Below are positions 1 through 7,907 of a DNA stretch of 20,997 bases, in pieces. Source of the stretch: Acidobacteriota bacterium (GTDB taxonomy: Bacteria; Acidobacteriota; Terriglobia; UBA7540); the NCBI GenBank assembly GCA_021827245.1, contig JAKAWN010000066.1, forward strand, positions 1 through 20,997, written 5' to 3'. Within the stretch, counting starts at the first letter, position 1; every line of letters starts with the position of its first letter. Position numbers and translations under genes: made by a program. The notes below the pieces were generated by a model. That model was not told where the DNA came from. It did not search any database and saw only the letters and a list, made by a program, of their open reading frames with translations.

Positions 1-1065
1 AGCGTCATGTGGTCCGACTTTCCCTACATTACCTTCAAGCACTGGTTTCGAGACCTCGGTAGTTATCTTGTTATTCTCGTTGTTCTTTCTGATCCCCGAC
101 CGTTGGAGGCGGTGCGCACGGTCTTTCGGCGTCTTGCCTATCTGCTGATCCCTTTATCTGTCACGCTCGTCAAATACTTCCCTTACATGGCTGTACAGTA
201 CGACCCTTGGACAGGCGAGCGATATTGTGTGGGACCTACAACCAGTAAGAACATGCTTGGTGCGTTGTGTCTGATCAGCGGGATCTTTTTTTTCTGGGAT
301 ACAGTGGAACGCTGGTCTGAACGCAAAGAGAGTAGGACAAGGCGGATCATCCTTGTGAACGTGGCTTTCATGGGTATGACGCTTTGGCTGCTACATCTTG
401 CTAGCAGTGCCACTTCGACAGTCTGCTTGGTAATCGGTTGTTTGGTGATTGCAGCGGTGCACACGAAGATGGGCAAGAGCCATCTTGGTTTTCTCATGAC
501 CTTGGCTCCGGGCAGCTTTTTTTTGTATCTGATTCTCGCACTGTGTCTGGGCATGAACGGGATACTAAACGGGCTTGTCGGACGCGCGGCAAACTTTACC
601 GACAGAACTCTCATTTGGGATGCGCTTCTGGACATGCACACCAATCCGGTGGTCGGCACAGGTTATCAGAGCTTTTGGCTTGGCTCCAGGCTCGCGTGGT
701 TGTGGCAGCATGGTATGTATATCAATGAGGCGCACAACGGCTATCTCGAAGTCTACCTCGAGTTGGGGCTCATTGGACTTTTGCTGCTTTGCTTATTCCT
801 GATCGCGAGCTACCGGAGAATTTGCAGGAGGTTTGATACCTCCATGGGCTTTTCCTCGCTTGCATTGGCTACTTGGACCATGCTGATCTTCTATAACGTG
901 ACAGAGGCAGCCTTCGGGGGCGGTGTGCTGTGGATGCTCCTCGTCCTTGGATCTGTGAACCTTCCTGAACCCATTGGCAATCGGACACGATGTATCCCTG
1001 AGTTTGATGCGTACGACATTAAATCACCTGCCGAACCCTCGTTAGAAATAACGGTTCAACATTGA
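1..1065 (+). CDS. O-antigen ligase / Wzy-like polymerase, 5' partial
   Basis: Polytopic inner-membrane protein of the O-antigen ligase/polymerase superfamily (Wzy_C/WaaL type). It would join or polymerise lipid-linked glycan units on the periplasmic side. The visible 352 residues contain about eight hydrophobic segments. The family signature sits near residues 240-260 counted from the ATG at 7: an NEAHNGYLEVYLELGLIGL stretch with the conserved His-Asn and the ExGLxGL pattern that precedes a transmembrane helix. Family members are usually 400-480 residues, and the frame is open to base 1, so the true start probably lies upstream of the window; the ATG at 7 is only the first Met seen. The hydrophilic C-terminal tail is unremarkable. 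Ligase and polymerase cannot be told apart from sequence alone. Confidence 0.85.
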   Translation, partial: SVMWSDFPYITFKHWFRDLGSYLVILVVLSDPRPLEAVRTVFRRLAYLLIPLSVTLVKYFPYMAVQYDPWTGERYCVGPTTSKNMLGALCLISGIFFFWDTVERWSERKESRTRRIILVNVAFMGMTLWLLHLASSATSTVCLVIGCLVIAAVHTKMGKSHLGFLMTLAPGSFFLYLILALCLGMNGILNGLVGRAANFTDRTLIWDALLDMHTNPVVGTGYQSFWLGSRLAWLWQHGMYINEAHNGYLEVYLELGLIGLLLLCLFLIASYRRICRRFDTSMGFSSLALATWTMLIFYNVTEAAFGGGVLWMLLVLGSVNLPEPIGNRTRCIPEFDAYDIKSPAEPSLEITVQH

Positions 1066-1093
1066 TGACTTTGATGCAAATGCCCGGATGCAA

Positions 1094-1107
1094 GTATCAC
1101 GTGATAC
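1094..1107. promoter_or_regulatory. 14-bp perfect palindrome, possible operator
   Basis: GTATCACGTGATAC is a perfect inverted repeat in the 262-nt gap between the O-antigen ligase-like gene and the membrane protein gene. It could be a dimeric regulator site. About one such palindrome is expected by chance in 21 kb, so only its non-coding position favours a function. Confidence 0.2.
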
Positions 1108-1327
1108 GTGAAGACAAGGCTACTTGGACCTCTTTATTGATTCCACAGGATAGCAGTGCAACCATTGCTCATATCAATGCACTTGCAACATGGGGCCAAC
1201 TCTTATTGCCGGCCTCTCGCCAGTCGCATGGCACTGTGTTTATAAGCTATCCACAGGCAGGCAAGGCTAGCATGTCGGGATTCTGTCCGGGCCCCCGGCT
1301 AGTGAAGATTTCTTCGGAGAGGATTTC

Positions 1328-2965
1328 ATGCGGGAAGAGACTTTGACAGAGGCTGGCGACCTCGAAGACCGCAGCCGTGGCGTACGGAATGCGCGTGTTG
1401 ACAGAATCAGCTATTTCATTCTGACCGTGCTCGGGTTTTCGTTTTGGTTCTTTATGGCCGTACCTTTTGCCAGTCACCGAGAAACCTATTCTTGGCTGGC
1501 TGGTATGCTGACACACCACTTCGTCCACGCCCTCTCGTTTATATCTTTCACTTACCGCCGACTGGGCCAGGCAGCGACATGGCTCAGCTTTCTGATGTTA
1601 AACCCGAGCATCTTCCCAACCAGTGTTCTGCGTCAAACACTATTCCAGGGATTCATATACGGAATGTTCGTTCTTGGCTGGTGGCTCATTTATAAAGCGG
1701 CACCTCAGCGCCGGCTGTTCGCCGTAATTGCATTTGTAGCCGGCGGCTTTTTCTTTTCTGGTTACGTTCATCTCTTTCATCTCTACGGGTTATTCTACGT
1801 TCCTGTCATGCTCATACTGGGTGCAATATTGATGTTCCATAATACCCGGTCATTCGATAAGAAGGAAAACTGGCTGGCGGTCGTCGCGACACTGTTGGTT
1901 TTTTGGCACCCATTTGTGACGGCCCTGTTCGTGGGCGATTTCTTCGGGTTTTATCTCGAAACCTTCCGGAGGCGCACCCGACCGGAGCACATTCGCGCAG
2001 TTGTGATCCTTCTTGTCCCGACGATGGCAATCGCCACCCTGGTTATTCTTATCCCGCGGTTCTGGCCGGGGGTCCCGCTATTCATCCGGGATACGGCGGC
2101 CACGCCCCTTCACACCAGGTGGTTGGGATTCCTGATAAGCTACCGGACCAACGAGGTCAATCTGGCTGCCTCTGGTGTGGCCTTCTTACTGTCCTTGATT
2201 ACCGTTTTGAGCATGGAGCTTTCCCGGTGGACCAAATGGGTAACTCTTCTGCTGGTTTCGGCATTTAGCGGTGTGTTTCTTCTAGCGCACCTGCCCGTGC
2301 TGTTGGTCTGGGTGGGGGCAGTCCTTCTCAAGCTTGTCCTGTCACGGTCCTGGGCGCTCTTCTTCTTAGCGCTTACTGCGACACTGTTTCCGGTCGGGGG
2401 CGTGATCGGGGCGCCCATCTTTGCGCTTTTTGCCATCGTCATCGGCGTCTATGTGACCGCCATGGGGTGGTCAGAGGCTGAGAACGCACTTGCCTTTTTC
2501 AAACCTCGGTATGTTCTGGCAACCGCCGGGACCCTAGCGATCATCGTCCTATTGGTTCGTGTCGGAGTCAACGTGCCGGTTGTGACAAAAGCTGCGCATC
2601 CTCTTCTTGCCGAGCGCGAAAGAACTTACGAGCTGGAGGATATCCTGGCCTGGTTGCATCATTCCGGATATTGCGGGGATGAGATTGCCTTCAATCAAAC
2701 CGCAGGGAGTCCGATAGATTCGCTTAGAAATGTGCTTAACCGACGCAATCGGCCGCCCGCTTCGCTACATGACGTCGAACTCTTTTGGAACTCGGCTTTG
2801 CGGTGCAACAACGAATATGTTAACGGCAGCAAAGCCAGCACTGCTCTGATAACGTTTGGCGGCCAAGTGATATTTGGCTTCAGGCGTGTGTTCGAAATTG
2901 GCAGTCGGTATGCGGGCGACGCCACAGTGTGGATCAGAGATCCTCAGAAGCAGGAGGACCATTGA
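1328..2965 (+). CDS. polytopic membrane protein of unknown function
   Basis: Not recognised as a named family. The 545-residue protein has a hydrophilic N-terminus (about 30 residues), then roughly 11-13 hydrophobic segments between about residues 30 and 420. A soluble C-terminal part of about 125 residues follows and carries two cysteines (in YCGDE and LRCNN) that could pair in the periplasm. The overall plan, many membrane helices followed by a periplasmic tail, resembles GT-C glycosyltransferases and some Wzy polymerases, but no diagnostic motif is visible. The start is supported by a GGAGAGGA Shine-Dalgarno just upstream of ATG 1328. The stop overlaps the start of the GNAT gene in a TGATG, implying translational coupling. 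From context it most likely polymerises, modifies or transfers part of the glycan; this is inference. Confidence 0.8.
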   Translation: MREETLTEAGDLEDRSRGVRNARVDRISYFILTVLGFSFWFFMAVPFASHRETYSWLAGMLTHHFVHALSFISFTYRRLGQAATWLSFLMLNPSIFPTSVLRQTLFQGFIYGMFVLGWWLIYKAAPQRRLFAVIAFVAGGFFFSGYVHLFHLYGLFYVPVMLILGAILMFHNTRSFDKKENWLAVVATLLVFWHPFVTALFVGDFFGFYLETFRRRTRPEHIRAVVILLVPTMAIATLVILIPRFWPGVPLFIRDTAATPLHTRWLGFLISYRTNEVNLAASGVAFLLSLITVLSMELSRWTKWVTLLLVSAFSGVFLLAHLPVLLVWVGAVLLKLVLSRSWALFFLALTATLFPVGGVIGAPIFALFAIVIGVYVTAMGWSEAENALAFFKPRYVLATAGTLAIIVLLVRVGVNVPVVTKAAHPLLAERERTYELEDILAWLHHSGYCGDEIAFNQTAGSPIDSLRNVLNRRNRPPASLHDVELFWNSALRCNNEYVNGSKASTALITFGGQVIFGFRRVFEIGSRYAGDATVWIRDPQKQEDH

Positions 2966-3858
2966 TGGAAGTCTGTGGCAAAGAAATACGGTTTCGCGGC
3001 AGGCTGGTTCGGATTGCCCATCTGGACGGTGAGGGATACCAGTTTTTGACGGACCCGGAGGCAGGGCTGGCCGCGCTGCGCAAGGCCGGAACCGGGGCTG
3101 ATCTTTTTACTTTCATTCAAAGACTTACTGCCACCACGCCCATGTTCAGCTATCCGATGGAATGGGACAACATGGCGACACTGCCGATATCTACTTTCGA
3201 CCACTGGTGGAAAGAACAGATCCGCTTCAAGGCTCGTAACAAGGCCAAGCAGGCAGAAAAAAAGGGTGTGGTCATCCGAGAAACGCCTTTCGACGAGGCC
3301 CTTGTACAAGGAATCTGGGAGATGTACAACGAGTGTCCGGTTCGGCAGGGAAGAAAATTCAGGCATTTCGGAAAGGACCTGGAAAGCGTGCGCAAAATGA
3401 CTGCGACTTTCCCGGATCGGAGCATCTTCATCGGAGCATATTTCGAAGGTCAGTTAATAGGCTTCGTGAAGCTGGTCGCCGACGAGGACTGGAAGCAGGC
3501 GGGCCTGATGCATATCCTCTCGATGATCAGCCATCGTGACAAGGCCCCGACGAACGCCTTGATTGCCCATGCCGTCCGGTCCTGCGCTGATCGGAAGATC
3601 CCTTACCTCTGGTACGCGAACTTTTCTTATGGCAAGAGACAGCGAGATAGCCTGGCCGACTTTAAAGAGCGGAACGGTTTTCAGAAGGTTGATGTGCCCC
3701 GGTACTACGTTCCGTTGACCGTAACAGGGCGGATAGCCCTGTGCCTCGGTCTCCACCGCAGCCTTCTCGATTGGGTTCCGGCGTCTGTGGCGGTCGAATA
3801 TCGCAGAATTCGCACTCATTGGTATGCAAGGAAGTTCCCAGGCTTTGAGGATGCTTAG
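2965..3858 (+). CDS. GNAT/FemAB-like acyltransferase
   Basis: A 297-residue soluble protein. The central and C-terminal portion has the look of a GNAT fold (as in FemAB/GNAT-type proteins of polysaccharide clusters): a strand-rich SIFIGAYFEGQLIGFVKLV segment, then a helix and an NALIAHAVRSCADRKIPYLWYANF stretch, then a C-terminal FKERNGFQKVDVPRYYVPL segment typical of acceptor-side GNAT ends. It would transfer an acyl or aminoacyl group, probably to a sugar of the locus product; donor and acceptor cannot be read from the sequence. An in-frame GTG exists at 2929, but ATG 2965 is preferred: AGGAGGA at 2952-2958 lies 6 nt upstream and the ATG overlaps the previous TGA. The very basic segment KARNKAKQAEKK near residue 90 is notable. 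Confidence 0.7.
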   Translation: MEVCGKEIRFRGRLVRIAHLDGEGYQFLTDPEAGLAALRKAGTGADLFTFIQRLTATTPMFSYPMEWDNMATLPISTFDHWWKEQIRFKARNKAKQAEKKGVVIRETPFDEALVQGIWEMYNECPVRQGRKFRHFGKDLESVRKMTATFPDRSIFIGAYFEGQLIGFVKLVADEDWKQAGLMHILSMISHRDKAPTNALIAHAVRSCADRKIPYLWYANFSYGKRQRDSLADFKERNGFQKVDVPRYYVPLTVTGRIALCLGLHRSLLDWVPASVAVEYRRIRTHWYARKFPGFEDA

Positions 3859-3893
3859 CGGCAGGCCCGGTTGCGGTCCAACCCAAAATTGAT

Positions 3894-5786
3894 ATGCCTG
3901 GAATTGTTGGAATCATTACGAAGAGGCCCTCGGAGCAGGTTGTGCCGAAGTTTGTCCAGATGGTGCGATCGCTTCGGCACGAAGCTTTCTATCTCACCGG
4001 GACGTGGATGGACGAATCGCTGGGGGTCTACGTCGGCTGGGTTGGGAGACGGGATGCTTTCGATGACGGGATGCCCCTGCGAAGCGAGCGGGGAGACATC
4101 ACGCTGATCTTTTCCGGTGAAGAATTCCCGGAGCCATGCACGCGCCAACGGCTGAAGGGAACCGGGCACCAGCTTGAATTGTCCGGGCCCTCATATCTGG
4201 TTCATCTCTATGAGGAAGAGCCATTGTTTCCCGCCGGTCTGAATGGCTGGTTTCACGGACTCCTGATCGACCGCAACCGTTGCATTGCTGCGCTCTTCAA
4301 CGACCGTTACGGCATGCACCGGCTCTACTATCACGAATCAGAAGACGCGTTCTATTTTGCCGCAGAGGCCAAGGCGATTCTGGCGGTCCGTCCGGAGCTG
4401 AGGGACCCGGATGCCCGCGGGATGGGCGAGTTCATTGCCTGCGGCTGCACCCTTGAGGGCCGGTCACTTTTTAGGGGAATTCAATCGCTGCCCGGAGGCG
4501 CGAGATGGATCTTCCGGGATGGACGACTCGCGCACAAAGAGACCTATTTTGACCCGAGCGATTGGGAGAGGCTGGAACCGCTTGAGCCGGAGCCTTTCTA
4601 CCAGGAAATCCTTGAGGTTTTTTCGCGCAATGTTCCGCGGTATCTTACCGGTCCGGAGCGGATAGCAATGTCCATAACAGGTGGGCTTGACACCCGGATG
4701 GTCATGGCCTGGCAGAGGTCCAAGCCTGGTTCGCTGCCATGTTACACTTTCGGAGGACCGCTTCGCGAATGTGAGGACGTTGCCATCGGGCGGCAAGTTG
4801 CACGGGCGTGTGGGCAGCCTCATGAGGTGATTGCAGTTGGAAACGATTTCCTGGCGAAATTCCCTCACTACGCCGAGCGGGCGGTGTACTTTTCTGACGG
4901 ATGCGCGGATGTGAGCCGAGCTCCTGATCTCTATTTGAACGAAAGGGCCCGCCTGATTTCCCCTGTCAGAATGACGGGGCTCTATGGCGGCGAGGTTCTT
5001 CGCCGGGTTCGGGCGTTCAAGCCGGAAATGCCTCCGCCTGACCTGTTCCAGCCGGAATTTCTCTCTTATGTTCGGGAGGCGGAGGAGACGTATGGAAACA
5101 TTCTTCGTGGTCACCCGCTTTCCTTTGCGGTTTTCAAACAGGCTCCGTGGTATCAGCAGGGTGTGCTCGGCCTGGAACAGACACAGGTCGTAGTTCGGAC
5201 GCCCTTCCTCGACAATGACTTTGTTCGAATCGCGTATCGCGCGCCGGAGTTGGCCGTTTCAAGCGATGCAGTTTGCTGGCGGCTGATTGGAGACGGCAAC
5301 CAGCAGCTTATGCGGATTCCCACTGACCGTGGCCTGGCTGGAAACGGGGCGTGCATCTCAAACGCGACGCGTCACGCATGCCTGGAGTTCCTGTTCAAAG
5401 CAGAGTACGCCTACGACATGGGAATGCCCCAATGGGTGGCGCGGCTCGACCATGCTTTTCCCGGATTGCGCCTTGAACGTCTCTTCCTGGGGAGGCACAA
5501 GATCTTCCATTTCAGGACATGGTACCGGAACGCGCTGGCCCAGTACCTGCGAGAGATGTTGCTCGACTCGCGCAGCCTTTCCAGAGCTTATATCCGGCGC
5601 CAAGCGCTTGAGGCGATGGTGCAGTGCCACCTCAAGGGCGACCGCAACTATACCAACGAGATCCATAAGATCCTGACTTTAGAGATCCTGCACCGGCAGT
5701 TTCTAGACAGTTCGATTTCAAGCGTGCTGAATGGTGGCACGGAAGTTCCGGCAACTGTTGGGGCAATCATTGGGCCGTCGCACTGA
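3894..5786 (+). CDS. asparagine-synthase-like amidotransferase, glutaminase Cys replaced
   Basis: A 630-residue protein with the two-domain asparagine synthetase B plan. Residues 1 to about 215 form a class II glutamine amidotransferase-like domain (GLNGWFHGLLIDRN and FNDRYGMHRLYYHE correspond to the family's LNG-FAF and RD-FG-PLYY segments). An ATP-pyrophosphatase-type synthetase domain follows, with its phosphate loop TGGLDTR at 262-268, a variant of SGGLDS. The family's nucleophile Cys2 is Pro here (MPGIVGI instead of MCGI), so glutamine-derived ammonia is unlikely to be made in the usual way. In polysaccharide loci such proteins are suspected of amidating uronic acids or making other amide bonds; the substrate here is unknown. 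The start has only a weak ribosome site, 35 nt after the GNAT stop. The 3' end overlaps the convergent minus-strand gene by 20 nt. Confidence 0.85.
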   Translation: MPGIVGIITKRPSEQVVPKFVQMVRSLRHEAFYLTGTWMDESLGVYVGWVGRRDAFDDGMPLRSERGDITLIFSGEEFPEPCTRQRLKGTGHQLELSGPSYLVHLYEEEPLFPAGLNGWFHGLLIDRNRCIAALFNDRYGMHRLYYHESEDAFYFAAEAKAILAVRPELRDPDARGMGEFIACGCTLEGRSLFRGIQSLPGGARWIFRDGRLAHKETYFDPSDWERLEPLEPEPFYQEILEVFSRNVPRYLTGPERIAMSITGGLDTRMVMAWQRSKPGSLPCYTFGGPLRECEDVAIGRQVARACGQPHEVIAVGNDFLAKFPHYAERAVYFSDGCADVSRAPDLYLNERARLISPVRMTGLYGGEVLRRVRAFKPEMPPPDLFQPEFLSYVREAEETYGNILRGHPLSFAVFKQAPWYQQGVLGLEQTQVVVRTPFLDNDFVRIAYRAPELAVSSDAVCWRLIGDGNQQLMRIPTDRGLAGNGACISNATRHACLEFLFKAEYAYDMGMPQWVARLDHAFPGLRLERLFLGRHKIFHFRTWYRNALAQYLREMLLDSRSLSRAYIRRQALEAMVQCHLKGDRNYTNEIHKILTLEILHRQFLDSSISSVLNGGTEVPATVGAIIGPSH

Positions 5787-7308
5787 GACTGCTGGGCGGA
5801 CTGGGCCGCGAGGCTGACGAATTATCGGTCGGGTATGGGTAAGTGTAAGGCGTATAATAGGCTGCCCATTTGCCAGAGCTATTGCAACGATAGAGAGTCT
5901 GATTCGTTGTATCCCAATAACCGACATTCTGCGTGCAAGACATCGTTGGAACCGTGCTCCCCTGTCCTATGCCTTTCGTTCCATTAAAGGTTCCAGTCTC
6001 ACCGTAGGCTCCAAACTGAACATAAAAGTCTCGGTTCTGCAGAACCGGCCCCAGGGCTCCCACAGCTATAGCATCCAGCGACTCATTTGGAATAGGTGTA
6101 TAATTGTTGTCCCAGACATAAACCGGATCGAGAGCTTGGTTCGGCCACGAAATAGTACCTGTTGCACTGTTCAAAGCGTTTGGAAAATCTCCTGTGAGCA
6201 AATCTCCAGCTCCGCGTCCTGGCTGATCAATACAGGCATATCCGGAGGAATCTGTATTCTGATCCCAGGCAGATGACAAACCGTTGATACTCGTACCACA
6301 ATATCCCCAGCCTTGTGGGGGTTGGTACTCGGTATACGATGAGTAATTATCTCTGGAATCCTCCATGACAATCATCTGACGCCAGCCAACGTCTGTATTT
6401 CCCCAGTAAAGCATGGCGCCGCCATTGATGAAAGTAGTAGCTTGTCCAGAAGGACTTGTTCCAGTGGGACTTTGAAAATTATTGCCGTAAACTTCGGCTG
6501 CTCGGCAACTACGATTTCTGCCGGCACCGTCGGTGCCATGCTCGAAAACACTGTCATTGATACTCGTGAAGGTATTGTAGCGAAAGACGTATCTGCCTCC
6601 ATTCCAGCAGTCCAGGCCCCCTCCGTTGAGTTGGTTATCCTCGTAGAACATAAATTGGCTCGTCCCCCAATGGTCGCCATCCGCCCAGGACTGGTCTCCG
6701 GGACCGCCCTCACTGCCACCGGCCCAGCTATAGCCGTTGTTGGTACTGAATGCTCCGTGCACATTATCGAAGACGTTATAATCCGCAACGCCAGTTATGC
6801 TGCCGGTGATACGGACAGCCAAACCGTTGAGATTGTTGAAGTGGCAATGGTCTATCTGAACGCTGTGACTTGTGCCTCCCACCTGAACAATTCCGTTGTA
6901 GACGGTTCCGCCGCTGTTATTCGAGTCCCATGTAAAGTCGATGCCGGTAAGGCGGAAAGACTTGCCGCTGGGCACGGTGATAATCATCATTCCGTTGGTC
7001 GGAACGTCATCCTCAATAATTGTCTGATCTGTGCCTGACGTGCTGGCACCGCCACTAGTGGCATATTCCGCCCCGGCTCCCTGGATCGTAACGGAATTCG
7101 ACACACTGATCTTCATTTGGCTCGACCAGGAGCAGGTTCCGGCAGGGATCTGCACGATGTTGCTGTCTGTCGTGGCCTTCCCAATGGCACTCTGGACATC
7201 ACTCTCGCTGCAAGATGCCGCCTTGATGGTTGTTTGGGCGCTGGCCTCGACGCAAAAAAGGGCGCTGAAGAGCAAAATGCACGACAGAGATTTCATCATT
7301 CTGATCAT
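5767..7308 (-). CDS. secreted right-handed parallel beta-helix protein
   Basis: A 513-residue exported protein. Residues 1-24 are a Sec signal peptide: basic MIRMMK, a hydrophobic LSCILLFSALFCV core and an ASA cleavage motif before Gln25. The mature part opens with a segment typical of pectate-lyase-like beta-helix proteins (CSESDVQSAIGKA...VQIPAGTCSW, then SVTIQGAG). Repeated short strands rich in Asn, Gly and Ser follow (VQIDHCHFNNLNG, YNVFDNVHGAF, YVFRYNTFTSI), as expected of helix coils. Such folds occur in polysaccharide lyases, epimerases and binding proteins; no catalytic set can be assigned. The start is chosen because GAGGAG lies 6 nt upstream; an upstream in-frame Met at 7362 would bury the signal peptide. 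The C-terminus (RPSPPSSLSATAQ) looks like a linker or the first strand of a fibronectin type III domain that then stops. It is the only gene on the minus strand. Confidence 0.85.
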   Translation of the reverse strand: MIRMMKSLSCILLFSALFCVEASAQTTIKAASCSESDVQSAIGKATTDSNIVQIPAGTCSWSSQMKISVSNSVTIQGAGAEYATSGGASTSGTDQTIIEDDVPTNGMMIITVPSGKSFRLTGIDFTWDSNNSGGTVYNGIVQVGGTSHSVQIDHCHFNNLNGLAVRITGSITGVADYNVFDNVHGAFSTNNGYSWAGGSEGGPGDQSWADGDHWGTSQFMFYEDNQLNGGGLDCWNGGRYVFRYNTFTSINDSVFEHGTDGAGRNRSCRAAEVYGNNFQSPTGTSPSGQATTFINGGAMLYWGNTDVGWRQMIVMEDSRDNYSSYTEYQPPQGWGYCGTSINGLSSAWDQNTDSSGYACIDQPGRGAGDLLTGDFPNALNSATGTISWPNQALDPVYVWDNNYTPIPNESLDAIAVGALGPVLQNRDFYVQFGAYGETGTFNGTKGIGQGSTVPTMSCTQNVGYWDTTNQTLYRCNSSGKWAAYYTPYTYPYPTDNSSASRPSPPSSLSATAQ

Positions 7309-7690
7309 CGGGTACTCCTCGTTTTCATTCATTTTATCGAGCCAGCGATTCAGGGGAATCAATTGGCTTAGTGTCAGGGCCGCTCTTCCGCCAGCTCCGG
7401 CGTGTTCTTCGAGGACTGTGCGCTACATGCCATGTTGTGCAGCGGCGTCAAGATTCTGGCGCCATCGTGTGAACCTCAGGCGGATAACACGGTGCTATGC
7501 AAGAAATTTCGAATAGCGGCCAATATACTGCATCTAGAATTCGCTTTTTGCTTGTTCTGTATGAATACTATGAAACCGACGGTAAATACTGCGTCGAGAC
7601 CAAAACGGCCTAGGTGCGGTTGGAACAGTTGTGACGCCGTCCCGCGTCCTGTTAGACGGGAGAAAGTTCCGGAGCCCATGGCGGGCAGGA

Positions 7691-7714
7691 CCCCCCGCAG
7701 TACGGGATGGGGGG
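7691..7714 (+). terminator. C6/G6 hairpin with T-rich tail, possible attenuator
   Basis: Six Cs at 7691-7696 can pair with six Gs at 7709-7714 around a 12-nt loop. The sequence that follows, ATTGTTGTTTGTCT, is T-rich but not a clean T run. Placed about 190 nt ahead of the GT8-like gene, it could act as a weak terminator or attenuator in that gene's leader. The interrupted T tract keeps confidence low. Confidence 0.25.
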
Positions 7715-7810
7715 ATTGTTGTTTGTCTCCAGAAGCTCTCATGGCGGTGCAATTTCAGCTTCCTATCTCCAGAGCGCGCAAAACTATAACCTACAGGACA
7801 TTGCTCCCTG

Positions 7811-7859
7811 GAGTAACTGTACGAAAGCCCAGAATTGGGTCAGGATTTTCAATAAAACC
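7811..7859 (+). repeat. leader element A, similar to 9153-9201
   Basis: A 49-nt stretch aligns without gaps to 9153-9201, with 34 of 49 positions identical by hand count. The match is concentrated at the two ends: 18 of 20 at the start (core GTACGAAAGCCC) and 10 of 14 at the end (TTTT-AAT-AAA). Both copies lie just upstream of a glycosyltransferase start; this one ends about 50 nt before ATG 7908. The middle can fold here as CCCA-GAAT-TGGG. It may be a conserved leader RNA, a protein-binding site, or the residue of a duplicated upstream region. Confidence 0.4.
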
Positions 7860-7907
7860 GGTGGACACCCACGCGCTGAGTCTTGGTTGCCCCCTAGGAG
7901 GCAGCTT

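Larger units (their letters stand above)
7309..7907. other. 599-nt divergent intergenic region
   Basis: This gap lies between the start of the minus-strand beta-helix gene and the plus-strand GT8-like gene, so it should hold promoters for both directions. About 7495-7600 is clearly AT-richer than the surroundings, the likeliest promoter position for the plus strand, but no convincing pair of -35 and -10 boxes was found. Several small inverted repeats lie at 7640-7715, and a leader element shared with another glycosyltransferase gene starts at 7811. Overlapping frames through the region do not look like proteins. Confidence 0.5.

Noticed and set aside
1065..1346. Open frame of about 93 codons whose ATG overlaps the stop of the O-antigen ligase-like gene
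   Set aside because: No ribosome site, no family resemblance, irregular composition, and it overlaps the well-supported start at 1328. Treated as spacer.
6442..7038. 198-codon plus-strand frame across the beta-helix gene
   Set aside because: Antisense shadow of a gene with signal peptide, ribosome site and recognisable fold.
7707..7907. In-frame upstream extension of the GT8-like gene (67 codons)
   Set aside because: The internal ATG 7908 has a perfectly spaced AGGAGG and begins the GT fold; the extension covers a non-coding leader element shared with another gene.
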